A DNA stretch of 64,000 nt from Mesorhizobium ciceri biovar biserrulae WSM1271 (lineage in GTDB: Bacteria > Pseudomonadota > Alphaproteobacteria > Rhizobiales > Rhizobiaceae), in assembly GCF_000185905.1 (NCBI RefSeq), contig NC_014923.1, positions 6,200,490 to 6,264,489 of the forward strand. The letters run 5' to 3'. Position 1 is the first letter of the stretch; the number at the start of each line of letters is the position of its first letter. Shown piece after piece: positions 34,348 through 43,598 of this stretch. Both the position numbers and the translations under genes were made by a program. The notes under the pieces were generated by a model, which worked only from the letters and a program-made list of their open reading frames with translations, made no database searches and was not told where the DNA came from.

Positions 34348-35250
34348 CTAGCCCGCCGACGGGGCATCCGCCTTGCCGTCGAGATGCGCCTTAAGCGCCA
34401 TCTGGGCCAGGCTTGCCTGGCGATCGCGATGGGTGATCATGGCGAAGTCGCGTTTCGGCAGTTCGAGCGGCACCGATCTCAGACTGCCTTCGGCCACGGC
34501 GCGAGCCGCGACAAGCTCGGAGATGATGGTGGCGCCGGCCCCCGCCTCGACCGCCTGGCGAATAGCTTCATTGCTCGGCAGCACCAGGAATATCTGGAGG
34601 TCGGCGAGCGAAATCCCTTCGTGGCGTGCCAGATCCTCGAGCACCTCGCGCGTACCCGAACCACCCTCGCGGATAATCCAGCGCAGGCCCTTGATGTCAG
34701 GGCGGCCGGGCGCGACTTCGGGGATCTCCGGATGCGCGCTGGCAACCACCAGCATCAGCCTGTCGACGTCGACCTTGGTGCGGCGCAGGATATCGGACTC
34801 GGTGCGGCCTTCGACCAGGCCCAGATCCGCCGCGCCATCGAGGACATTGGCCTCGACCTGCCTGGTGTTGCCGATGGAGACGCTCAGCCTGACGGCCGGA
34901 TAGGCTTCGTGGAAGGAAGCCAGCCGGCGCGGCAGCCAGTAGCTGGCGATGGTCTGGCTGGCGGCGATCGAGAGGCTGCCGGTGACGGTCTGCGAGACAT
35001 GCTCCAGCACATTACGGGCAGCGGCGGCCCGTTCGAGCACGGCCTTGGCCTCGGGCAGGAACCGATGGCCGGTCTGGGCAAGCTCGATGTTGCGGCCGAC
35101 GCGGTTGAACAGGTGGACGCCGTGCTGTTCTTCAAGCGCCCGGATGGCCGCCGATGCCGCCGACTGCGAAATGCCCAGGAGTTCCGCCGCCTTGGTCATA
35201 TGGCCGCGCTCGGCGACGGCGACGAAAATCCGCAACTGATCCAGGGTCAT
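34348..35250 (-). CDS. LysR-family regulator divergent from soeABC
   Basis: 300 residues. The N-terminal winged helix is typical (MTLDQLRIFVAVAERGHMTK, AELLGISQSAASAAIRALE), followed by a periplasmic-binding-protein-like effector domain with IASYWLPRRLASF and LRWIIREGGSGTREVLED. The effector domain resembles the CysL/CbbR-like group. Being divergent from sulfite dehydrogenase genes it probably controls them. The ATG at 35250 is used in place of a TTG six codons upstream. Confidence 0.9.
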   Translation of the reverse strand: MTLDQLRIFVAVAERGHMTKAAELLGISQSAASAAIRALEEQHGVHLFNRVGRNIELAQTGHRFLPEAKAVLERAAAARNVLEHVSQTVTGSLSIAASQTIASYWLPRRLASFHEAYPAVRLSVSIGNTRQVEANVLDGAADLGLVEGRTESDILRRTKVDVDRLMLVVASAHPEIPEVAPGRPDIKGLRWIIREGGSGTREVLEDLARHEGISLADLQIFLVLPSNEAIRQAVEAGAGATIISELVAARAVAEGSLRSVPLELPKRDFAMITHRDRQASLAQMALKAHLDGKADAPSAG

Positions 35251-35528
35251 GTCCGTATTAAGAACCAATATCGATCGAATTTACAAGAACAACTGATTAG
35301 ACAGATCGATAGCTTTATTCTAAGTTTTCCAGCGAAGTTAGAAAAAATTCGCCGAAAGATCGCAGAGAGCAGAATGATCGGGCGGTTCAGATCCCTGCTT
35401 GCGCATTGGACCCGCGGCTTAAGGCGGCGGCTGGCCGGCGATCGCTATCACCCGGAAGAGCACTACATGCGCGGCCCCGGACCGAAGACGCGGGCCAAAT
35501 CCATGCGCCGTACAGGCGCCACCGGATC
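35251..35528. promoter_or_regulatory. AT-rich control region between lysR and soeA
   Basis: A 278-base divergent spacer. Its first 120 bases are clearly AT-richer than the surroundings and contain repeated ATCGAT cores around 35268 and 35306, fitting a LysR-controlled bidirectional promoter. The part closest to soeA is GC-rich and has an open frame without support. Confidence 0.45.
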
Positions 35529-38459
35529 ATGATGCAGGGACCGCCGCGCGGCGCGAATTCGGCACCATCGCAACGCCCGCTTGCCGACACGCGAGCGCCT
35601 GACGAAGGCGACGGCGTCGACACCTCGCCTGCCGTTTCCGACAGCATCGCCAAGACGACCTGCTACATGTGCGCCTGCCGCTGCGGAATCGATGTACACA
35701 TCAAGGATGGCAAGGTCCGCTACATCAACGGCAACAAGGACCACCCGGTCAATCGCGGCGTGATCTGCGGCAAGGGCAGCTCCGGCATCATGCAGCATTA
35801 CAGCCCGGCAAGGCTGAAGAAGCCATTGCTGCGCGCCGGCCAGCGCGGCTCCGGCGAGTTCCGCGAGATCGAGTGGGAGGAGGCGTTTTCTATCGCTACG
35901 GAACGGCTGTCGAACATCCGCCGGACCGACCCCAGGAAACTCGCCTTCTTCACCGGCCGCGACCAGTCGCAGTCGCTGACCGGCTGGTGGGCGAGCCAGT
36001 TCGGTACGCCGAACTTCGCCGCCCATGGCGGCTTCTGTTCGGTCAACATGGCGGCCGGCGGCCTCTATACGATCGGCGGTTCGTTCTGGGAGTTCGGCGA
36101 GCCCGACTGGGACAACACCCGGTATTTCATGCTATTCGGTGTCGCCGAGGATCACGATTCCAACCCGATCAAGATCGGTCTCGGCAAGCTCAAGGCGCGC
36201 GGCGCCAAGGTCGTCTCGATCAATCCGTGCCGCACCGGCTACAATGCCATTGCCGATGACTGGATCGGCATCCGACCCGGAACAGACGGCCTGTTCGTGT
36301 TCGCCCTCATCCACGAATTGCTCAAGGCGGGTCGCGTCGATCTCGAGTATCTGCTGCGCTACACCAATGCCCATGTTCTCGTCGTGCAGGAGCCAGGTGC
36401 TGCCGATGACGGACTGTTCGTGCGCGATGCCGACGGCAATCCGCTGGCTTGGGACAGGGCGGCGAAGACACCGGTCAGCGCCGCCGATGCCGGTGCGAAA
36501 CCGGCGCTGACCGGCAGCTTCACGATCGGCGGGCGCCGCTGCGTCCCGGTGTTCCAGTTGATCGCCGACCGCTACCTCGATGAGAGTTACGCACCGGACT
36601 CGGTCGCCGAGCGCTGCGGCATTGCCGCCGACACGATCCGCAGGATCGCCGCCGAACTCGCCCATGTCGCCTTCGAACAGACGATCGAATTGCCGATCGC
36701 CTGGACCGACTGGGCCGGGCGCCGCCACGAGACGATCAAGGGGCGGCCTGTCTCGATGCACGCCATGCGCGGCATCTCTGCCCATTCGAACGGTTTTCAC
36801 ACCTGCCGCGCCATCCATCTCCTTCAGGTGCTGTTGGGCACGGTGGATGTCCCCGGCGGCTTCCGCTTCAAGCCGCCCTACCCTCGATCCGCGCCGCCCG
36901 GACCGAAGCCGGCGGGCAAGACCGTCAAGCCGATGACGCCGCTCGACGGCATGCCGCTCGGCTTCGTCTGCGGGCCGGACGATTTGCTGGTCGGCGAGGC
37001 CGGCACGCCGCTTCGCATCGACAAGGCCTATTCGTGGGACGCGCCGCTGGCCGCGCACGGCCTGATGCACACCGTCATCCGCAACGCCTGGGCAGGCGAT
37101 CCCTACAAGATCGACACGCTGATGATGTACATGTCGAACATGGCGTGGAATTCCTCGATGAACACCGTCGAGACCATGGCGATGCTGACCGACAGCGACG
37201 AAGCGGGCAACTACAAGATCCCTTTCATCATCTATTCCGACGCCTATTATTCCGAGACCGTGCCGTTCGCCGATCTGGTGCTGCCGGACACGACCTATCT
37301 TGAGCGCCACGACTGCATCAGCCTGCTCGACCGGCCGATCAGTCATGCCGACGGACCGGGCGACGCCATCCGCCATCCCGTCATCGAGCCCGACCGCGAC
37401 GTCCGGCCGTTCCAGTCGGTGCTGATCGAACTCGGCGCCCGGCTCGGCCTGCCTGGTTTCGTCGATGAGGACGGCTCGGCCAGATACCGCGACTATGCCG
37501 ACTACATCGTCAACCATGAGCGCACGCCCGGCATCGGCCCGCTCGCCGGCTGGCGCGGCAAGGATGGGACCTCGACCGGCAGGGGTGAGGCCAACCCGGA
37601 CCAGTTGCAGCGCTACATCGACAATGGCGGCTTCTGGCATCATGATTTCGCGGACGACCAGCGCTATTACAAGATGGCCAACCGCTCCTATCTCGACTTC
37701 GCAGTGCAGATGGGTTTTATCCCGAAAGCCGAACCGATCGTTTTCCAGCTCTACTCGGAGCCTATGCAGCGCTTCAGGCTCGCCGCGCGTGGCCATGGCC
37801 GTGTGGTGCCGCCGAAAGGCGATCGCCAGCGCATCGAGACCTACATGGACCCGCTGCCCTTCTGGCACATGCCCTTCGAGGAAGCGGTCGTCGACCTCGA
37901 AAAATATCCGCTGCATGCGCTGACGCAGCGGCCGATGCACATGTACCACTCCTGGGGTTCGCAGAATGCGTGGCTGCGGCAAATCACCAGCCAGAACCGG
38001 CTGTTCGTGCATCACCGGACGGCAGCCGGTCTCGGCCTTGTCGATGACGACTGGGTGTGGATCGAAAGCATCAACGGCAGAGTGAAGGGGCAGATCAAGC
38101 TGATCGACGGGGTGAACGAAAGCACGGTCTGGACCTGGAACGCCATCGGCAAAAGGCGCGGCAGCTGGGGGCTGAAGGACGACGCGGCCGAGAGCAACCG
38201 CGGCTTCCTGCTCAACCATATCATCGGCGACCAGACCTCGGCCGACGCTCAGGGCAAACGCTATTCGAATTCCGATCCAGTGACGGGCCAGGCTGCGTGG
38301 TTCGACCTGCGCGTGCGCATCGTCAAATGCGCAGCCGAAGAAGCCGGGTTCACCGAGCCGCAGTTCCAGCGTTTCCTGCAGCCGCCGCATTTCGAATCCT
38401 CGCCCGACAGACTGACTTTCGGCGCCGAATTCCGCAGGGCGAGAGAGGCGACCAAATGA
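35529..38459 (+). CDS. soeA: Molybdopterin oxidoreductase, sulfite dehydrogenase catalytic subunit (SoeA-like)
   Basis: 976 residues of the DMSO-reductase superfamily. A [4Fe-4S] site is formed by Cys45, Cys48, Cys52 and Cys80 (CYMCACRCG and GVICGKG). The Mo-bis-MGD domains follow, ending with the C-terminal beta-barrel that starts near HALTQRPMHMYHSWGSQN. No Tat signal is present, so it faces the cytoplasm, as SoeA does. With the next two genes it forms the SoeABC set that oxidises sulfite to sulfate and passes electrons to quinone. The substrate is inferred from this set; a related polysulfide or other oxidoreductase remains possible. The start codon lacks a strong ribosome site. Confidence 0.82.
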   Translation: MMQGPPRGANSAPSQRPLADTRAPDEGDGVDTSPAVSDSIAKTTCYMCACRCGIDVHIKDGKVRYINGNKDHPVNRGVICGKGSSGIMQHYSPARLKKPLLRAGQRGSGEFREIEWEEAFSIATERLSNIRRTDPRKLAFFTGRDQSQSLTGWWASQFGTPNFAAHGGFCSVNMAAGGLYTIGGSFWEFGEPDWDNTRYFMLFGVAEDHDSNPIKIGLGKLKARGAKVVSINPCRTGYNAIADDWIGIRPGTDGLFVFALIHELLKAGRVDLEYLLRYTNAHVLVVQEPGAADDGLFVRDADGNPLAWDRAAKTPVSAADAGAKPALTGSFTIGGRRCVPVFQLIADRYLDESYAPDSVAERCGIAADTIRRIAAELAHVAFEQTIELPIAWTDWAGRRHETIKGRPVSMHAMRGISAHSNGFHTCRAIHLLQVLLGTVDVPGGFRFKPPYPRSAPPGPKPAGKTVKPMTPLDGMPLGFVCGPDDLLVGEAGTPLRIDKAYSWDAPLAAHGLMHTVIRNAWAGDPYKIDTLMMYMSNMAWNSSMNTVETMAMLTDSDEAGNYKIPFIIYSDAYYSETVPFADLVLPDTTYLERHDCISLLDRPISHADGPGDAIRHPVIEPDRDVRPFQSVLIELGARLGLPGFVDEDGSARYRDYADYIVNHERTPGIGPLAGWRGKDGTSTGRGEANPDQLQRYIDNGGFWHHDFADDQRYYKMANRSYLDFAVQMGFIPKAEPIVFQLYSEPMQRFRLAARGHGRVVPPKGDRQRIETYMDPLPFWHMPFEEAVVDLEKYPLHALTQRPMHMYHSWGSQNAWLRQITSQNRLFVHHRTAAGLGLVDDDWVWIESINGRVKGQIKLIDGVNESTVWTWNAIGKRRGSWGLKDDAAESNRGFLLNHIIGDQTSADAQGKRYSNSDPVTGQAAWFDLRVRIVKCAAEEAGFTEPQFQRFLQPPHFESSPDRLTFGAEFRRAREATK

Positions 38460-39190
38460 CCTGTCTGCCAAGTCAAAGCGGCAAGAAGCTCGGCCTCGTC
38501 ATCGATCTCGACACCTGCGTCGGCTGCCAGGCCTGCGTCACCGCCTGCAAGGAATGGAACACCGGCGGCCACATGGCGCCGCTGACCGACATCGATCCCT
38601 ATGGCGGCCATGTCGACGGCGTCTGGTTCAACCGCGTGCACGGCTATGAGCACACCACCGAGATGGGCGGACGGACGGTGAACTTCCCGCGCTCCTGCCT
38701 GCATTGCGAGACGCCGGCCTGCGTCACCGTCTGCCCGACCGGCGCCTCCTACAAGCGGGCTTCGGACGGCATCGTGCTGATCGACGAGGACAAGTGCATC
38801 GGCTGCAAATTGTGCAGTTGGGCCTGTCCTTATGGAGCACGCGAATTCGACACCGATGTCGGGGTGATGAAGAAATGCACGCTGTGTGTCGACCGCATCT
38901 ACAATGACAATCTGGCCGAAGAAGACCGCGTGCCGGCCTGCGTCGCCGCCTGCCCGACCAGCGCCCGGCATTTCGGTGATCTCGGCGATCCCCTGTCGGC
39001 GGTCTCGCAACTGGTGGCCGAGCGTGGCGGCGTCGACCTGATGCCTGAGCTCGGCTATCGCCCGACCAACAAATATTTGCCGCCGCGCGCCCACACCGCG
39101 CGCCCCGCATCGGTGGCCGCGCCGGCATTGGAACCGGTGCGGGCCGACGGCGGTTTCCTCGGCTGGGTCGACCGCATGCTTTCGAACTGA
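38456..39190 (+). CDS. soeB: Iron-sulfur electron-transfer subunit (SoeB-like)
   Basis: 244 residues with four cysteine clusters for four [4Fe-4S] centres: DTCVGCQACVTACKEW, SCLHCETPACVTVCPTGA, DKCIGCKLCSWACPYGA and the split KKCTLCVDRIY with PACVAACPTSA. It carries electrons from the molybdenum subunit to the membrane subunit. The ATG overlaps the soeA stop (ATGA), showing tight coupling. Confidence 0.88.
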   Translation: MTCLPSQSGKKLGLVIDLDTCVGCQACVTACKEWNTGGHMAPLTDIDPYGGHVDGVWFNRVHGYEHTTEMGGRTVNFPRSCLHCETPACVTVCPTGASYKRASDGIVLIDEDKCIGCKLCSWACPYGAREFDTDVGVMKKCTLCVDRIYNDNLAEEDRVPACVAACPTSARHFGDLGDPLSAVSQLVAERGGVDLMPELGYRPTNKYLPPRAHTARPASVAAPALEPVRADGGFLGWVDRMLSN

Positions 39191-39193
39191 CCC

Positions 39194-40129
39194 ATGCATC
39201 CAGCCTTCTCCGTCGTCTTCTTCACCACTGCCACCGGCGCGGGCTACGGCCTGCTCGCGCTGCTGGGCACGCTCGGAGGCTTCCAGATCATCCCACCCGA
39301 TTTCTGGCTGGGCTTCATCGGCATGGGGCTGGCGCTCGGCCTGATCGTAGCCGGCCTGTTGTCCTCGACGGGTCATCTCGGCCGCCCCGAACGCGCCTGG
39401 CGGGCGTTCTCGCAATGGCGCAGTTCATGGCTGTCGCGCGAAGGTGTTGCCTCGGTCATCACCTTCATTCCGGCGGGACTGTTCGGCATCGGTTGGATAT
39501 TCTTCGGCAAGACCGATGGCTGGGTCGGCATCGCCGGATCTCTGGCCGCCATCGGCGCAATCATCACCGTCTGCACCACCGGCATGATCTATGCGTCGCT
39601 GAAACCGATCGCCCAGTGGCACAGCCGCTTCACCCTGCCCGGCTATCTCATCTTTTCGGCGATGACCGGCAGCGTGCTGTTGAACGCACTGCTGCAGGGC
39701 TTTGCGCTTGGTTCGAAGGTGCAGCTGGCGGCTTGCCTGCTGCTGACCTTGACCGGCTGGGGCTGGAAGCTCGCGACCTGGCGCTACAATGACCGGCTGG
39801 AGATTCCGACCACCGCCAACACCGCGACCGGGCTGGCGGGAGGTACGGTGCGGTCGCTGGAATGGCCGCATACCGAAGAGAATTACCTGCTCAAGGAAAT
39901 GGGTTTCCGCATCGCGCGCAAGCATGGCGCGCGGCTGCGCCAGATCACGCAGCTTCTGGCCTTCGCGTTGCCCTTGGGGCTGCTCGCCATTGTGTTCGCC
40001 CTGCCATGGCCGCTGGCAGCGTTGCTGTCGGTACTCGCTGCTGTAATCCAGTTCGCCGGCATGCTGGTCGAGCGCTGGCTGTTTTTTGCAGAGGCGAAGC
40101 ACACGGTTACGCTCTATTACGGCAGGTAG
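39194..40129 (+). CDS. soeC: Membrane anchor, DmsC/NrfD-type (SoeC-like)
   Basis: 311 residues with about eight membrane helices, beginning MHPAFSVVFFTTATGAGYGL and with STGHLGRPERAWRAFSQWRSSWLSREG, a block typical of DmsC anchors. It holds the complex in the inner membrane and exchanges electrons with quinone. It starts three bases after soeB. It ends the soeABC operon and is convergent with pdeM. Confidence 0.88.
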   Translation: MHPAFSVVFFTTATGAGYGLLALLGTLGGFQIIPPDFWLGFIGMGLALGLIVAGLLSSTGHLGRPERAWRAFSQWRSSWLSREGVASVITFIPAGLFGIGWIFFGKTDGWVGIAGSLAAIGAIITVCTTGMIYASLKPIAQWHSRFTLPGYLIFSAMTGSVLLNALLQGFALGSKVQLAACLLLTLTGWGWKLATWRYNDRLEIPTTANTATGLAGGTVRSLEWPHTEENYLLKEMGFRIARKHGARLRQITQLLAFALPLGLLAIVFALPWPLAALLSVLAAVIQFAGMLVERWLFFAEAKHTVTLYYGR

Positions 40130-40135
40130 GGCTGT

Positions 40136-40852
40136 TTAGCCCGGCCGCAGCATCGAGCCGGAAATGGCAAAGATGCGTTGGGCGCCCAGCATATAGGCCA
40201 TCAGCGTATCCAGCCGGAACAGCCCGGCATAGGCGCGATCGAGCACGTTGAGCGAGCCTGTATAGGCACCGAAGGCCGGCATGATCATGCGGCCGCCGTC
40301 GCCGGCAAAGCAGCGGCGCCGCACCGAGCGGCCCTGCTGGACGATGCGGGCGCAGGGATGCAGATGGCCCGCTATTTCGCCTTCGACACGCTGCTTCGAT
40401 GGCTCATGCCGGAACAGCAGCGAGCCTATAGCAAGTTCACGCACCGTCTCGCCAGGCAGGTCGGCTGGCGCTTCCGGGTCATGATTGCCGGCGACCCAGA
40501 ACCATTGCCGGCCTGATATCAGCGCTTCCAGCCGCTCTCGGAAACTTGCATGCATGCGTTGGGCGCCGCCGCCATCGTGAAAGCTGTCGCCCAGGCTGAT
40601 GACGATAGACGGCTGGTAGTCAGCGATGACGGCCTGCAATCGCAGCAAGGTCGCGCCGGTGTCATAGGGCGGAATCAGCGTGCCGCGGCGTGCCAGCGAC
40701 GAGCCCTTTTCCAGATGCAGGTCGGACACGGCCAGAAGCCGCAGATCCGGAAAATAAAGCACGCCGCGCGGGTCGCAGACGGCGCGTTCGCCTGATATGC
40801 CGACAAGGTCGGCCTCGGCGATCAGCGATGTGCGCGCCAGCGAAAAATTCAT
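40136..40852 (-). CDS. pdeM: Ligase-associated DNA-damage-response endonuclease PdeM
   Basis: 238 residues of a calcineurin-like metallophosphoesterase. Metal-binding motifs are in order: VSDLHLEKG, SLGDSFHDGG, VAGNHD and AGHLHP. PdeM proteins occur with a DEXH helicase and an ATP-dependent DNA ligase in a repair cluster. The ATG overlaps the helicase stop (ATGA), so both are in one operon. The ligase and exonuclease members of this cluster are not in the window. Confidence 0.9.
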   Translation of the reverse strand: MNFSLARTSLIAEADLVGISGERAVCDPRGVLYFPDLRLLAVSDLHLEKGSSLARRGTLIPPYDTGATLLRLQAVIADYQPSIVISLGDSFHDGGGAQRMHASFRERLEALISGRQWFWVAGNHDPEAPADLPGETVRELAIGSLLFRHEPSKQRVEGEIAGHLHPCARIVQQGRSVRRRCFAGDGGRMIMPAFGAYTGSLNVLDRAYAGLFRLDTLMAYMLGAQRIFAISGSMLRPG

Positions 40853-43398
40853 TCCTCGACCATCTCCGGCCCCATGGCCTCTGCGACCAGCGTCGCCGCA
40901 TCCATCAGCAATGTCTCATCGGCTTCGCCGTTCACCGGCATCTTGCCGATCTCGAGCATGATCGGCACGGCGAGCGGCGATATCTGTTCGAGAGCCTTAT
41001 GCACGATTCGACCCTGGATGCGCGAGAGCATGTCGGCAAGTCTGCTGACATCGAGCAGGCCGGTCGCCGCATCGGCGCGTGTGGCCTGCAGCAGGATGTG
41101 GTCCGGTTCATGGCTGCGCAGCACATCATAGATCAGGTCGGTCGAGACGGTGACCTGGCGGCCGCTCTTCTCCTGGCCAGGGTGGCGTTTCTCGATCAAT
41201 CCGGAAATCAGCGCGCAGTTGCGGAAGGTGCGCTTGAGAAGCCAGCTGTCGGCCAGCCAGGCTTCGAGGTCGTCGCCCAGCATGTCCTGGTCGAAAAGTG
41301 CGCTCAGCGAAGGCTTCCTGGCTTTGAACATCGCGCCCATGTCGCCCAGTGACCATATCGCTAAGGCATAGTCGGTGGCGACGAAGCCGAGCGGCCTGGC
41401 TCCTGCCCTGTCGAGGCGGCGGGTGAGCAGCATGCCGAGCGTCTGGTGCGCCAGCCTGCCCTCGAACGGGTAAGCCACCAGATAGTGGCGGTTGCCTCGT
41501 GGAAAGGTCTCGATCAGCAGGTCGTCGCGCTTGGGCAGCACCGATTTGTCGGCCTGGAAGCGCAGCCAGTCGGCGACCTGCTCGGGCAGCTTTTTCCATC
41601 GCTGCGGGTCATCGAGCATGATGCGGACCTGTTCGGCGAGATAGGTCGAAAGCGGAAACTTGCCGCCTCCATAATAGGGCACCTTGGCATCGCTGCCCGG
41701 CGCGTTCGACACGAAGCATTCATTCTCGCGGATGCCTTCGAAGCGCAGCACCTTGCCGGCGAACATGAACGTGTCGCCATGCGTCAACGTTTCGAGGAAG
41801 GCCTCTTCGATCTTGCCGAGGACCCGGCCGCCACGCGAAGCCGTGCCTTTGCTGCCGGCCTGCACATATCGAACATTCAGCGCCGGCACCTCGATGATGG
41901 TGCCGACATTCAGCCTGTATTGCTGGGCGACGCGCGGATTGGACACCCGCCACAACCCATCCTTGTTCAAACGGATGCGGGCGTAGCGTTCGTAATTCTT
42001 GAGCGCATAGCCGCCGGTGGCAACGAAATCGATGACGCGGTCGAATGTCGGCCGGTCGAGGCTGACATAGGGTGCTGCCGTTCGCACCTCCTCGTACAGG
42101 TCATCGGCACGGAACGGCGCGCCGCAGGCGCAGCCGAGCACATGCTGGGCCAGCACATCGAGCCCGCCATTGATCAACGGAGGCGTGTCCTGCGCGCCTA
42201 GATAGTTGGCGTCGAGGGCGGCCCGGCATTCCAGCACCTCAAAGCGGTTGGCGGGGATGAGGATCGCCTTGGACGGCTCGTCCATGCGGTGGTTGGCACG
42301 GCCGATGCGCTGTGCCAGCCGGCTCGCCCCCTTTGGCGCGCCGACATGCACGACCAGATCGACATCGCCCCAGTCGATGCCGAGATCGAGCGTCGAGGTG
42401 GCGACGATGGCGCGCAGCGCGTTTTCGCCCATCGCCTTCTCGACGCGCCGGCGCTGGGCGACGTCGAGCGAGCCGTGATGCAGCGCGATCGGCAGGGTGT
42501 CCTCGTTGACCCGCCACAACTCCTGGAAAAGCAGTTCCGCCTGGCTGCGGGTGTTGACGAACAGCAGTGTCGTCTTGTGGCGTTTGATCTCGCGATAGAT
42601 TTCCGGCGTGGCGTAGCGCGCCGAATGTCCTGCCCATGGCACGCGCTCTTCGGAGTCGAGGATGGAAATCTCCGGTTTCGCACCCCCGGTGACGACGATC
42701 AGTTGGGCCATGTCATGGCCTGTCGAACCCTTGGGTGGATTCTGGCTGACCAGCCAGCGCCGCAACTCGTCAGGTTCGGCCACCGTCGCCGATAGCCCGA
42801 TGGTTTGCAGACCAGGGACAAAGCTGCGCAACCGTGCCAGGCCGAGCGCGAGCAGATGCCCGCGTTTCGATGTCACCAGCGAATGCAGTTCGTCGAGCAC
42901 GACGTAGCGCAGATCTTCGAAGAAGCGTCTGGCATCGCCGGCCGCAATCAGCAGCGCCAGTTGTTCGGGCGTGGTCAGCAGGATATCGGGCGGCACCAGT
43001 TTCTGGCGCTGGCGCTTGTGCGCCGGCGTGTCGCCGGTGCGCGTCTCGATGGTGACGGGCAGCCCGATCCCTTCCACCGGCTTGCCGAGATTGCGCTCAA
43101 TATCGACGGCCAGCGCCTTCAACGGCGAGATGTAGAGCGTGTGGATACCGCGCTGCGCCTGGCCCGGCTTTCTCTTTGGCCGGTTGGCCAGTTCGGTCAG
43201 CGAAGGCAGGAAGCCGGCCAGCGTCTTGCCGGCACCGGTCGGCGCGATCAGCAGTACCGACTGACCGGCCTGGGCCTTCGCTAGAAGTTCGATCTGATGG
43301 GCGCGCGGCGACCAGCCTTTCTCGCCAAACCATCTGAGGAATGGTTCGGGCAGGGCCACGGCGGCATTCTGTTCGGCAAGGCGCGGCTCAACTGTCAC
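40849..43398 (-). CDS. Ligase-associated DEXH-box DNA helicase (Lhr-like)
   Basis: 849 residues from GTG at 43398. Superfamily 2 motifs are LLIAPTGAGKTLAGFLP (I), VVLDELHSL (II, DELH), IGLSATV (III), LLFVNTRSQAELLFQ (IV) and AQRIGRANHR (VI). An Lhr-type winged-helix and C-terminal region follows. It is the ligase-associated member of the Lhr family, acting in DNA repair with PdeM. The frame stays open upstream to 43551, but that part runs through a palindromic repeat and is unlikely to be translated. The GTG has a weak ribosome site. Confidence 0.9.
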   Translation of the reverse strand: MTVEPRLAEQNAAVALPEPFLRWFGEKGWSPRAHQIELLAKAQAGQSVLLIAPTGAGKTLAGFLPSLTELANRPKRKPGQAQRGIHTLYISPLKALAVDIERNLGKPVEGIGLPVTIETRTGDTPAHKRQRQKLVPPDILLTTPEQLALLIAAGDARRFFEDLRYVVLDELHSLVTSKRGHLLALGLARLRSFVPGLQTIGLSATVAEPDELRRWLVSQNPPKGSTGHDMAQLIVVTGGAKPEISILDSEERVPWAGHSARYATPEIYREIKRHKTTLLFVNTRSQAELLFQELWRVNEDTLPIALHHGSLDVAQRRRVEKAMGENALRAIVATSTLDLGIDWGDVDLVVHVGAPKGASRLAQRIGRANHRMDEPSKAILIPANRFEVLECRAALDANYLGAQDTPPLINGGLDVLAQHVLGCACGAPFRADDLYEEVRTAAPYVSLDRPTFDRVIDFVATGGYALKNYERYARIRLNKDGLWRVSNPRVAQQYRLNVGTIIEVPALNVRYVQAGSKGTASRGGRVLGKIEEAFLETLTHGDTFMFAGKVLRFEGIRENECFVSNAPGSDAKVPYYGGGKFPLSTYLAEQVRIMLDDPQRWKKLPEQVADWLRFQADKSVLPKRDDLLIETFPRGNRHYLVAYPFEGRLAHQTLGMLLTRRLDRAGARPLGFVATDYALAIWSLGDMGAMFKARKPSLSALFDQDMLGDDLEAWLADSWLLKRTFRNCALISGLIEKRHPGQEKSGRQVTVSTDLIYDVLRSHEPDHILLQATRADAATGLLDVSRLADMLSRIQGRIVHKALEQISPLAVPIMLEIGKMPVNGEADETLLMDAATLVAEAMGPEMVEE

Positions 43399-43465
43399 CC
43401 GCCAGAGGTAGCGCGACGGCGCGCGAACGCCAAGGAAAATCGGAACAAAAGGTGATCGAGGTGAG

Positions 43466-43593
43466 CTTTCCTCGCCCCGTCTACGGGGAGAGGATGCCGG
43501 CAGGCAGGTGGGGGGCGGCGCGAACCTCTCAATGCTGGCGCTGTCCCTCATCCGCCCTCGGGCACCTTCTCCCCGTGAACGGGGCGAAGGAAG
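43466..43593. repeat. Palindromic intergenic repeat (RIME-like) between helicase and C40 peptidase genes
   Basis: Two arms of about 50 bases are inverted copies: 43466-43516, with CGCCCCGTCTACGGGGAG, and 43542-43593, with TCTCCCCGTGAACGGGGCG. Each arm also holds a small hairpin of its own (CCCCG with CGGGG). This is the style of the mosaic intergenic repeats known from rhizobia. Its place between genes is typical; no function is apparent. Confidence 0.8.
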
Positions 43594-43598
43594 AAGGG

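Noticed and set aside
36132..38471. 779-residue open frame on the minus strand
   Set aside because: Antisense shadow of soeA, which is supported by cofactor motifs.
43399..43551. Upstream extension of the repair helicase
   Set aside because: The added residues come from the palindromic repeat; the family-like sequence begins at the GTG at 43398.
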